Assembly: GCA_014584575.1 (NCBI GenBank)
Contig: JACTMP010000083.1
Span: forward strand, 20,769-84,768
Reading direction: 5' to 3'
DNA from: Chloroflexota bacterium
GTDB lineage: Bacteria; Chloroflexota; Anaerolineae; Promineifilales; Promineifilaceae
Length of the DNA: 64,000 bases
The notes under the pieces are model-generated. The model was given only the letters and a program-made list of their open reading frames with translations, did not search any database and was not told where the DNA came from. The position numbers and the translations under genes are program-made. Below are positions 24,790-31,754 of this stretch, in pieces; position 1 is the stretch's first letter; each line of letters starts with the position of its first letter.

Positions 24790-25425
24790 TCAGGGCACAT
24801 AAACCGGCATATCCAGCACCCGATAGCCACCGTCCTCGCTCTGGATAACGCGGAATTCAAAATCGGTTTCCGGCGGCGTAGGTTGGTTCTCGCCACAGCA
24901 AGGGCCGCGTGCAAACAGGCTGCCGTCCGGCGCGGTGAACTGCACGGTGAAGATGGTTTCGCCAACGGCCGTATCCTCTTTGAAACTGGCAACACGCACC
25001 GGCAAACATTGCAGGCCGTTCACCTGGCAGCCGTTTTGCCAGAGTGCGGCCACATCCGCCGGATCAACCGTAGGGTTGTAGCCTTGCAGCACGTCATAGC
25101 TGCCGCCGTACAATTCCGCCGCCGCCGCATATTCACCCGCCGCCAGCCGATCAAAAAAGGTGAGCAGCACCCGGTGTTGTTCACAGACGCCATGATAGAG
25201 CGCCCATTCATCACAGGTACGGCCGTCGGCCCACACACACACGCCGTACTCACCCGCCTCATTCTGCCGCATTTCCACCTGGCCACCCTGTTGGATGCAA
25301 TTTGCCGAAGCGGGATTAGCCAGGGCTGCGGCATTTGGGGTTTCCTCTGTGCTTGTTTGGGCGCAAGCGGCACAGAGCATGAGAATTAACACCGCTATTA
25401 GATGAAATCGAATGCTGCTGGGCAT
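24790..25425 (-). CDS. DUF333-containing lipoprotein
   Basis: 211 residues from ATG 25425, backed by AAGGAG six bases before; the TTG at 25440 is inside that site. The signal peptide ends LMLCAAC (lipid-modified Cys). Next comes a DUF333 unit, NPASANCIQQGGQVEMRQ then GVCVWADGRTCDEWALYHGVC, with its two conserved Cys pairs. A second, NTF2-like region (LLTFFDRLAAGEYAAAAELYGG) has further Cys (CQVNGLQCLP, GPCCGEN). It should be anchored outside the membrane. The function of DUF333 is unknown; disulfides are likely. Confidence 0.84.
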   Translation of the reverse strand: MPSSIRFHLIAVLILMLCAACAQTSTEETPNAAALANPASANCIQQGGQVEMRQNEAGEYGVCVWADGRTCDEWALYHGVCEQHRVLLTFFDRLAAGEYAAAAELYGGSYDVLQGYNPTVDPADVAALWQNGCQVNGLQCLPVRVASFKEDTAVGETIFTVQFTAPDGSLFARGPCCGENQPTPPETDFEFRVIQSEDGGYRVLDMPVYVP

Positions 25426-25551
25426 GGCTAACTCCTTCAAACCAAATCTCCCACTCAGACACTATAACCCTTTATGCACCAACAAAATAAGTAACAAAAG
25501 GCACAAGATGAAACTGAATTTCATCAAATCCTGAAATTATCATTTCGCGGA

Positions 25552-26016
25552 TCAGAAACGGGTTGTTTCAGAACGGGCAATTTCAGGCAAAACGGCCGTA
25601 ACAAACGGCCATTGCGGTTGTACAGGCGCGGGCATTTGATTAGGGTCATCGTTGGGGCCGGGCAGCGCACTCGTTTGCGCCGAAAGGTCAATGAACAGGT
25701 CAAGCTGCCCTAATTCGCCGGTGATGGTTTGCACCAGTTGCGCCGGGGAAGTGGTCTGATCGGCCATCTCCTCTAGCAACAGCAGTTTGCGGCCAAATGC
25801 CTGTACGCGCTCCTTGATTTTGGCTGAGGTTTCCAAAGGGATGTGCCAGCACACGAGAGCAATATCCGCGCCTTTTTGGGCTAACTGGCCGATTAACAAC
25901 TGCGTCACGGCCGTGTCATTCCCCACCAACAAGACAACTTTGCCGGTTAACAGCCGGTGGTTCACGCCTGACGGTCGCCCTCTCTCGTCGTTTTGATATG
26001 CCTGTGACTCATTCAT
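25552..26016 (-). CDS. Short Rossmann-fold protein resembling a truncated SDR
   Basis: 154 residues. GKVVLLVGNDTAVTQLLIGQLAQKGADIALVC matches the first beta-alpha-beta unit of short-chain dehydrogenases, although the TGxxxGxG loop is degenerate (VGNDTAVTQ). It continues to LGQLDLFIDLSAQ (the usual NNAG position reads DLSAQ) and stops before the Ser-Tyr-Lys catalytic part. It can therefore be at most a nucleotide-binding remnant or regulator. ATG 26016 has GAGGAGGCAATA upstream, so it looks expressed. The 279 bases up to csbD hold no other gene. Confidence 0.7.
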   Translation of the reverse strand: MNESQAYQNDERGRPSGVNHRLLTGKVVLLVGNDTAVTQLLIGQLAQKGADIALVCWHIPLETSAKIKERVQAFGRKLLLLEEMADQTTSPAQLVQTITGELGQLDLFIDLSAQTSALPGPNDDPNQMPAPVQPQWPFVTAVLPEIARSETTRF

Positions 26017-26295
26017 TATTGCCTCCTCTTAACTTATGCTGCCAGTGTAGGAGCAACGGCCGTTTGCCTGAATAGATATTGGCACATCCCCCAGGCACAG
26101 ATGGAGATATAACCCGGAGAGGGTCTCAAAAGGCACAACAAACGTGTATCCACAACCTATACCCCGGATACATCGGTCTGGGCAACGCGGGCGGTTATAG
26201 TGAGAGACGTAGACGTTGCCCCGCTTTGTGGGGGTCAGGCAAGGCAAATGGCAGCTTTTAACCACTGACCCGGTAAATCACTTTCGGAGGTAAAC

Positions 26296-26511
26296 ATGAG
26301 TAACGTACTCGAAATGAACAGCGATATTTTGGAAGGCAAATGGAATCAGGTGAAAGGCAAAGTGCGCCAGAAGTGGGGTGACCTGACGGATGACGACCTG
26401 ACCCGGATCGCCGGTAAACGCGACGAACTGGTGGGCCTGATTCAGGAACGCTACGGCCGTACACGCGCCGAAGCGGAACGCGAAGTCAATGAGTTTATGA
26501 GCGGCTTATAA
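26296..26511 (+). CDS. csbD: CsbD-family stress protein
   Basis: A 71-residue charged helical protein with the family signature ILEGKWNQVKGKVRQKWGDL, then DDDLTRIAGKRDELVGLIQERYGRTRAEAEREVNEFM. CsbD proteins are induced by general stress in many bacteria; their molecular role is not known. ATG 26296 has CGGAGGTAAAC directly upstream. Its terminator at 26528-26566 is shared with the end of the convergent AI-2E exporter gene. The gene sits in an envelope and stress neighbourhood. Confidence 0.95.
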   Translation: MSNVLEMNSDILEGKWNQVKGKVRQKWGDLTDDDLTRIAGKRDELVGLIQERYGRTRAEAEREVNEFMSGL

Positions 26512-26527
26512 GCTCTAAGCTGAATAT

Positions 26528-26566
26528 AGACCCTAAGGGTTTTCTGAAACCCTTAGGGTCTTTTTG
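26528..26566 (+). terminator. Rho-independent terminator of csbD (AGACC hairpin family)
   Basis: A perfect 15-bp stem (26528-26542 and 26547-26561) with a 4-base loop and then a T run. It has the same AGACC-N5-GGTTT layout as 3023, 34677 and, more loosely, 36717. Its right arm also supplies the TAA stop of the opposite gene at 26553. Confidence 0.85.
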
Positions 26567-27701
26567 TCTTCTCTAACAACTGCGCCAGCCGTTGGCTAAG
26601 ATTTTGCAGTTCCGGCATCGCCGCCTCATCTTCAGAGGCGGCGATTTTTTGCGCCAGTTGTTGGTAGCGGGTCTGCAATCGTTCGAGGGGCACGGCCGTG
26701 TCCACCCGTGTAATGGAAGCCTGATAAAGCTGCGCCACGACCACTTCAATGGCCGCCGCCAGCGGCGGGGCCACCACCAATCCCCACAGGCCAAAGGCTT
26801 CAAACAGGGGCAGTATCACCAGGATGGTCAGCAAAAAGCTGCGCCGTTTGCGCGGCCACAGGCGCGGTTCCACCACCAGTTCCAGGCCGATAAACACCAG
26901 CAGTGCGTAAACGGCCACCCCCACGCCCAGACCGATACTTTCCAGACTACCCAGGCCAAAGGCAAACACGGCCGTAAACAACCCACCAAACAGGGGCACA
27001 AAAGCGGCCACTCCTCCCACAAAAGCCAGCAGCAAGGGGAATTCAAAACCGACAACGGCCGTGCCGCCCGCCAATAAAAGGGCCGCCAACACACTTTGCA
27101 CCGTCTGGCTGCGCAAATAACCGGCCACGGCCGTTTCCACCTCGCGCCAGCTATCCCGCGCATAAGCCCGCCGCTTCACCGGAAGCAGGGACAACCACAG
27201 GCGCTCAAACCGGGATTGGTCAACGCTCCAATAGATGCTCAACGCCAACAGCACCAGCAAACCGGCCACAGCGCCGGTAAGGCTGCTGGTGATGGTGATA
27301 ACCGCTGGCGTCACCTGCTGGAGTTCCGTCCCCGTAAACGTAAACGGCGGCAGCAGATTCACGGCCGTTTGCTGCCAACCCGCCCCCATTTGCCAGCGGC
27401 GGTGTAAACTTTCGTACTCCACCACCGCCTGATTCACCGCCAGATTGAGTTCTTGCCACCACCATTCACCAACCAACAGCAGCACCAGCACAAAACCGCC
27501 GATGCCCACCACATACAGCAGCAATTGGGCCGCCCCTTTGGGCAAACCGCGCGCCACCAATCCATCCACAAACGGCCGTATGGCCGCCGCCACAAATAAT
27601 GACAATACAAACAACAGCAGCGCCAGCTTGAACTGCCATAAAACCAGCAGGACGGTAAGCGTGGTTAGAATCACGGCCGTGTACTTCATCAATTGCTTCA
27701 T
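26553..27701 (-). CDS. AI-2E family transporter (second of a tandem pair)
   Basis: 382 residues with eight predicted membrane helices in the PerM/AI-2E exporter pattern: an N-terminal pair (AVILTTLTVLLVLWQFKLALLLFVL), the RPFVDGLVARGLPKGAA turn, a large amphipathic soluble loop, then AGLLVLLALSIYWSVDQSR, GGVAAFVPLFGGLFTAVFAF and GLVVAPPLAAAIEV. The C-terminal tail (RLQTRYQQLAQKIAASEDEA) is coiled coil. Homologues move autoinducer-2 or act in ion efflux; the substrate here is unknown. It overlaps the paralogue upstream by ATGA. The stop lies within a terminator hairpin. Confidence 0.88.
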   Translation of the reverse strand: MKQLMKYTAVILTTLTVLLVLWQFKLALLLFVLSLFVAAAIRPFVDGLVARGLPKGAAQLLLYVVGIGGFVLVLLLVGEWWWQELNLAVNQAVVEYESLHRRWQMGAGWQQTAVNLLPPFTFTGTELQQVTPAVITITSSLTGAVAGLLVLLALSIYWSVDQSRFERLWLSLLPVKRRAYARDSWREVETAVAGYLRSQTVQSVLAALLLAGGTAVVGFEFPLLLAFVGGVAAFVPLFGGLFTAVFAFGLGSLESIGLGVGVAVYALLVFIGLELVVEPRLWPRKRRSFLLTILVILPLFEAFGLWGLVVAPPLAAAIEVVVAQLYQASITRVDTAVPLERLQTRYQQLAQKIAASEDEAAMPELQNLSQRLAQLLEKTKRP

Positions 27702-28945
27702 TGCCCGCGCCCCCCGTTTCCTTGCCCCGCCAGGTAACTTTCCAAATCCAGGGCAATGGCTTCCAGTTCATCCTCTACCTCGTCGGTGATGGCCGAAGGG
27801 GTATCTTCTTTGCGGCGTACCTGGCTGCGTACATCTTGCACCAGTTGGTTCGTCTCGTACCGCAGCATACTCCAGTGATCCCGCCCCGGCTCTTTTGCCG
27901 CCAGGCTCTCCCGCGCCAACAAAAAACGCTCGACGAATAATTGGATAACGGCCGCCAACGGCAGGGCGATAAGCGCCCCCAAAACGCCAAACAAGGAGCC
28001 AAAGGCCAACAGCGCCAACAGTGTGACCAACGGCCGTACCCCGATGGTACGGCTCATCACCCGGGGCACCAATAAGCTATTCTCTAGCTGCTGGATGACG
28101 GCCGTGGCCAGGATAACCCACAATGCTGTCGCCGGGGAAATGGAAAGCGCGACGATGAGCGCCGGCGCGGCCCCCAATACCGGCCCCACAATCGGCACCG
28201 CTTCCAACAATCCGGCAAAAACCGCCAGCAGTAGCGCGTGGGGCAAGCCGATCACCGAATACGCCACAAATGCCAACCCGCCAATGATCAGGCACAGGAG
28301 GCCCTGGCCTAGCAGGTAGGCGCTCACCTTCGTCTCAATCTCTTGCACCAACGCCCGCGCTTCCTCCCGCTTTTGCAGGGGCACCAGCAAAAACGCCGCC
28401 TGCTTCAGGCGGCTGCCTTCCAGTGTCCAATAAAAGGTCAGGATGCCCACCGCCATCACCTGAAGCAAGCCGCGAAGCAGCCCATTAACCTCCTTTGGGG
28501 ATGAATCGGTATCCGGCAGAGTTAATTCACCCTCGCCACCGAACCCCGGCAGTTCGGCGGGAAGGATCAGGAACAGGCGATTGAGCAGAATGTTGGGCAG
28601 GCGCTGGAGACTCTCGTAGAGCGATTGATACCCGGCGGTCAGATTTTGGCCGATGGCCGCGCCTTGCTCGGCTAAAACGGGCAGGCTGTAGGCGATGAGC
28701 AGGCCGCAGAACGTGCCAATCAGCCCAAAAATAAGCACAATGCCGGCCGGTTTGGGGATGCCCCGCTTTTCCAGCCAGAGGACGCCAGGGTGTACGGCCG
28801 TGCTCAAAATCACGGCCGTTAGCAGCAACAATAGCACCCCCTGGAAACGCCATAACAGCCAAAAACAGCCGAGTACGGCCGTTACCCCCAACGTCCACAG
28901 CACCAACTGCCATGTCGAAATCAGCGGAATTTCAAAATCTTTCAT
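27698..28945 (-). CDS. AI-2E family transporter (first of a tandem pair)
   Basis: 415 residues, homologous to the downstream neighbour and better conserved: LVLWTLGVTAVLGCFWLLWR, HPGVLWLEKRGIPKPAGIVLIFGLIG, then YLLGQGLLCLIIGGLAFVAY, LLAVFAGLLEAVPIVGPVLGAAPALIVAL and LLALLAFGSLFGVLGALIALPLAAVIQ, the conserved C-terminal GALIALP signature. The C-terminal acidic tail (EVEDELEAIALDLESYLAG) differs from the paralogue. Overlapping translation with the second copy suggests a hetero-oligomer. ATG 28945 has CAGGAG nine bases upstream. Confidence 0.9.
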   Translation of the reverse strand: MKDFEIPLISTWQLVLWTLGVTAVLGCFWLLWRFQGVLLLLLTAVILSTAVHPGVLWLEKRGIPKPAGIVLIFGLIGTFCGLLIAYSLPVLAEQGAAIGQNLTAGYQSLYESLQRLPNILLNRLFLILPAELPGFGGEGELTLPDTDSSPKEVNGLLRGLLQVMAVGILTFYWTLEGSRLKQAAFLLVPLQKREEARALVQEIETKVSAYLLGQGLLCLIIGGLAFVAYSVIGLPHALLLAVFAGLLEAVPIVGPVLGAAPALIVALSISPATALWVILATAVIQQLENSLLVPRVMSRTIGVRPLVTLLALLAFGSLFGVLGALIALPLAAVIQLFVERFLLARESLAAKEPGRDHWSMLRYETNQLVQDVRSQVRRKEDTPSAITDEVEDELEAIALDLESYLAGQGNGGRGQ

Positions 28946-28969
28946 TACCGTCCACTCCTGTCAAAACCA

Positions 28970-29024
28970 GTTTGTAGTAGGCGATTCATCGCCTTCTGAC
29001 GGCACTAAAGTGCCTACTACGAAC
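28970..29024. repeat. Three-stem cruciform repeat (GTAGTAGGC family)
   Basis: Outer arms GTTTGTAGTAGGC and GCCTACTACGAAC enclose two smaller hairpins (GGCGATTCATCGCC and GGCACTAAAGTGCC). The layout is the same as at 43810 and 48236, with different words. Confidence 0.6.
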
Positions 29025-29050
29025 GGTGGATCAAGTCCCCTTTTGTACAC

Positions 29051-29080
29051 AAAAAAACCCCCACACAAGCCGTGTGGGGG
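29051..29080 (-). terminator. Rho-independent terminator of the GlsB/YeaQ gene
   Basis: On the minus strand a CCCCCACAC/GTGTGGGGG stem (29058-29066 with 29072-29080, 5-base loop) is followed by seven U residues. It lies 30 bases after the stop codon. Confidence 0.9.
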
Positions 29081-29109
29081 CATTCGGTTTTGCTTCGGGC
29101 TTATGCCAA

Positions 29110-29370
29110 TCAGGCCGCCCGGCGCAAAATGCCTACCAGGAAAAGCAGCACCACCGAGCCAACGATGGCCACCAGCAGCGTCCATAGGTTAAAGCCGGTG
29201 TTTCCGGGCAGGCCCAGCAGGTTAAACAAGAACCCACCGATGAGCGCGCCTACAATACCGACAATGATGTTGGCTATGGCGCCCATCTGGTTATCGCGCC
29301 CCATCAACATACTGGCGATCCACCCCGCCACACCACCTAAAATGATCCACAAAATGATATTCAGTAACAT
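29110..29370 (-). CDS. GlsB/YeaQ/YmgE family stress-response membrane protein
   Basis: An 86-residue protein with three hydrophobic helices and the family landmarks: ILWIILGGVAGWIASMLMG near the N-terminus, then NIIVGIVGALIGGFLFNLLGL and LLVAIVGSVVLLFLVGILRR. This group, formerly named transglycosylase-associated proteins, responds to acid or general stress; its biochemical role is unknown. AAGGAGACAAAT precedes ATG 29370, and a strong terminator follows, so it is a single-gene transcript. Confidence 0.93.
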   Translation of the reverse strand: MLLNIILWIILGGVAGWIASMLMGRDNQMGAIANIIVGIVGALIGGFLFNLLGLPGNTGFNLWTLLVAIVGSVVLLFLVGILRRAA

Positions 29371-29419
29371 ATTTGTCTCCTTATGTAAAGTATTTTACTT
29401 TTGATAACCTGTAGCAATT

Positions 29420-29491
29420 GGTGGCAAGTGGCAAGTGGCAAGTTGCAGGTTGCAGGTGATTCTTGCCACCTGCCACTTGCTACCTGCCACT
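29420..29491. repeat. TTGCCACCTGCC palindromic repeat, copy 2
   Basis: GGTGGCAAGTGGCAAGTGGC iterations on the left and CTTGCCACCTGCCACTTGC on the right form a long imperfect hairpin. It ends five bases before the DUF892 stop codon and fills that gap. Confidence 0.65.
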
Positions 29492-29496
29492 CCCCA

Positions 29497-30003
29497 TCAA
29501 TTTTTCGCGGCGGTATTCAAACCGGTTTTGCCGTAGGTACCCATCGCCAGGTCGTCCAGCGTCTGGTCGGCGGCATATTCCTGGTTCAGAATGCTTTGCA
29601 AAACTCGCGCCGCGTCGTCATACCCCAGAGAGTTGGCAAAGGTGCGCAGGCTGCCATACGTGGCAATCTCATAATGCTCCACCTTTTGCGCGGCCACGAT
29701 CAAAGCGGCATCACGCGCATCGGCATCCCCACCGTTTTGCACAATCTCACGGCCCTCTTCAATCAACCCTTCCATGGCTTTGCATTTGGTGCTGGTGGGG
29801 TTTTCATTCAAATCGTCCAGAATCGTGCGCACGGCCTGCATATGGTTTTCCGTTTCCGTCAGGTGGTTTTTAAAAGCCTGGCGCAATTTCTGGTTAGCCG
29901 CCGCCTGGGCCATCTGGGGCAGAGCTTCTGTCAACTGCTTTTCAGCGCTGTACACATCTTTCAACTGTCCGACATACACGTCTTTCAAAGTATTGAGTTT
30001 CAT
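29497..30003 (-). CDS. DUF892 ferritin-like protein (YciE/YciF family)
   Basis: A 168-residue four-helix bundle: LKDVYVGQLKDVYSAEKQLTEALPQMAQAA, FKNHLTETENHMQAVRTILDDL, CKAMEGLIEEGREIV, ALIVAAQKVEHYEIATYGSLRTFA and ARVLQSILNQEYAADQTLDDLA. The Glu and His positions (E21, E52, E109, H110, E142 region) fit the diiron site of the family. YciE/F-like proteins occur in stress operons. ATG 30003 has GGAAAGAACC upstream. Its neighbours (GlsB, CsbD, M48 protease) also point to envelope or oxidative stress. Confidence 0.92.
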   Translation of the reverse strand: MKLNTLKDVYVGQLKDVYSAEKQLTEALPQMAQAAANQKLRQAFKNHLTETENHMQAVRTILDDLNENPTSTKCKAMEGLIEEGREIVQNGGDADARDAALIVAAQKVEHYEIATYGSLRTFANSLGYDDAARVLQSILNQEYAADQTLDDLAMGTYGKTGLNTAAKN

Positions 30004-30112
30004 GGTTCTTTCCTTTTTTTGTTTGTGCGTTAATTTGCCTTAACGTTAGCTGCCATGTCCGATACGATAAATAGGTGAAGATACAAAAGAGGGTACAGAG
30101 GGGGGTACATCC

Positions 30113-30979
30113 TTATGGTTCCAGACCAGCCGGTACCCCATTAGGATACAAAGATTCAATGGCTTCCCGGATGCGCTCGATGCGGTTATCGGGATTGGGG
30201 TGGGTGCTGAAAAATTCGGGCTGACCGCCAGGCCCACTAGCTGGGCCGCTGGCCTTAGCCAGAATTTCCATCACCTCCACCAGGGCGCGGGGGTCATAAC
30301 CGGCTTCGGCCATAAACTGCACCCCTAAGCGATCCGATTGCAGTTCGTCGTCACGGCCGTATTTCAACGTCACCAGGTGGCTGATCAGGGCCGACAATTG
30401 TTGCGTCGTCAGGCCGCTGTTTGGGTTTTCCGGGTCATAGGCGGCAATCACTGCCGCGCCGCTCAACCCCTGGGCCAGCCTTTGTTCCGCTAACTGCTCC
30501 GCCGCATGGCGGGCGACCACGTGCCCCATCTCGTGGGCCATAATCCCGGCCAACTGACCTTCCGTCTCCAGCCGTTCAAACAGGGCCATCGTGATGAACA
30601 TCTGCCCGCCGGGCAAAGCAAAGGCATTGATCGTTTCCCGGTCGGCCAACAAATGGCAGTCAAAAGGCCAATCGGTCTGGCTGACGGTGCTGTTATTCAT
30701 CAACCGCGCGCATACCCCATCCACATAAGCCTGCAAGTCGTTATCCCGGTGCAAGCCACCGTGCATTTGGGCCAGTTGTGGCGCGGCTTGCAGCCCCATG
30801 GCAATCTCCTGGTCTGGGGAAAGGGCTACCTGCTGCGTCTCGCCGGTAATAGGATTAAATTCGCTGGAAGCAAAGTAAGTGATCAGGGAAATACCGGCAA
30901 TCACCAGCGCCACCAGAATTCGGCCCATGCTAAAACGTCCTCGGCGATTACTGCCCGTGTCGGGCATTCTGCGGTACAT
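30113..30979 (-). CDS. M48 family metalloprotease
   Basis: 288 residues with one N-terminal anchor (MGRILVALVIAGISLITYFA, about 18-37). The peptidase domain has the zinc motif HEMGH (149-153, IMAHEMGHVVARHAAEQ) and the third ligand in YGRDDELQSDRLGVQFMAEAGYDP. It is an Oma1/BepA-like protein without further membrane segments, probably acting in extracytoplasmic quality control. ATG 30979 has AAAAGGAGAAAACC upstream and lies 12 bases after the YggT-like gene, so the two form an operon. Confidence 0.92.
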   Translation of the reverse strand: MYRRMPDTGSNRRGRFSMGRILVALVIAGISLITYFASSEFNPITGETQQVALSPDQEIAMGLQAAPQLAQMHGGLHRDNDLQAYVDGVCARLMNNSTVSQTDWPFDCHLLADRETINAFALPGGQMFITMALFERLETEGQLAGIMAHEMGHVVARHAAEQLAEQRLAQGLSGAAVIAAYDPENPNSGLTTQQLSALISHLVTLKYGRDDELQSDRLGVQFMAEAGYDPRALVEVMEILAKASGPASGPGGQPEFFSTHPNPDNRIERIREAIESLYPNGVPAGLEP

Positions 30980-30991
30980 GGTTTTCTCCTT

Positions 30992-31414
30992 TTACCGCTC
31001 CAAGATTAAATGGATGAGGTACGCAGCCAGCCAGAATAAGAGGGCATAAACCACCATGGCAATAATCGAAGAGATTTCCAGGACGGCCCCGCTGGCTGAG
31101 GGAGTGGATGTTAATCCGGCGAAGGGCGCCAGAAAGGGGGCGGTGATGGCATAGACGAAGCTGGCAAAACCACTCTCAGGGTTCGCGGCGATCAGCTTGA
31201 GAAATACGCGGAAACCTATCAAGGTTTCCAAAATGATGGCGATGAGCCATATGATTCGGTCCACTTTGTTGAGGGGAAAATAGCCCACCTTATCATCGCT
31301 GTAATGATAGTGATGCACCTCTTCCACGATGACTTCTGGTTGCTGCTGTGGGTTGACCTCGTCCAATGTTTGTCTTGAGGTGACTGTTCCTTCGTACTCA
31401 TTGATGGATGTCAT
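30992..31414 (-). CDS. YggT-family membrane protein
   Basis: 140 residues from ATG 31414, which has GGAGGACATAAA just before it. A charged N-terminal region (about 1-55, with EEVHHYHYSDDKVGYFP) is followed by helices IIWLIAIILETLIGFRVFLKLI and SSIIAMVVYALLFWLAAYLIHLIL, with the YggT-like NPESGFASFVYAITAPFLAPFAGL in between. YggT proteins take part in membrane or osmotic functions and sometimes in cell division. It precedes the M48 protease by 12 bases on the same strand. Confidence 0.82.
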   Translation of the reverse strand: MTSINEYEGTVTSRQTLDEVNPQQQPEVIVEEVHHYHYSDDKVGYFPLNKVDRIIWLIAIILETLIGFRVFLKLIAANPESGFASFVYAITAPFLAPFAGLTSTPSASGAVLEISSIIAMVVYALLFWLAAYLIHLILER

Positions 31415-31535
31415 TTTATGTCCTCCATTTCCTGGTTGAGCCATATTTCCAGGTTGCGCTCTATCCTAAGAGGCTTCCAGCATTTCCAGAATGGGTAAAA
31501 TCCCTACCTTTCCCGGCAAAACACCCTACTTTTGC

Positions 31536-31684
31536 CAGCAATTCTCAATTTGGTTTGTGGCGGCAGATAAATCTGCACCAACAAAAGGCAAAGTCGGCCT
31601 TCGCCGACTAAAACCCAGTGGATAACAACCCACGAAGGTGGGCTTTGCTGTTTGTAGCCGCGATTTCAATCGCCGGGAATTGAG
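31536..31684. repeat. Composite multi-hairpin repeat (CAGCAATTCT family), copy 2
   Basis: Starts with the same CAGCAATTCT as 9738 and carries the same modules in another order: GGCAGATAAATCTGC, AGTCGGCCTTCGCCGACT, CCCACGAAGGTGGG and GCGATTTCAATCGC. It occupies most of the 340 bases without genes between 31415 and 31754. A lone TATAAT follows at 31685-31690. Confidence 0.7.
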
Positions 31685-31754
31685 TATAATCACCCTAAAC
31701 CTTTGTTTCTTTCCCCTGCTGCCTGATCAAGATAGAATTTCGGTGAGGGGAATT

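Noticed and set aside
25552..26016. Functional short-chain dehydrogenase
   Set aside because: The glycine motif is degenerate and the Tyr-Lys half is missing.
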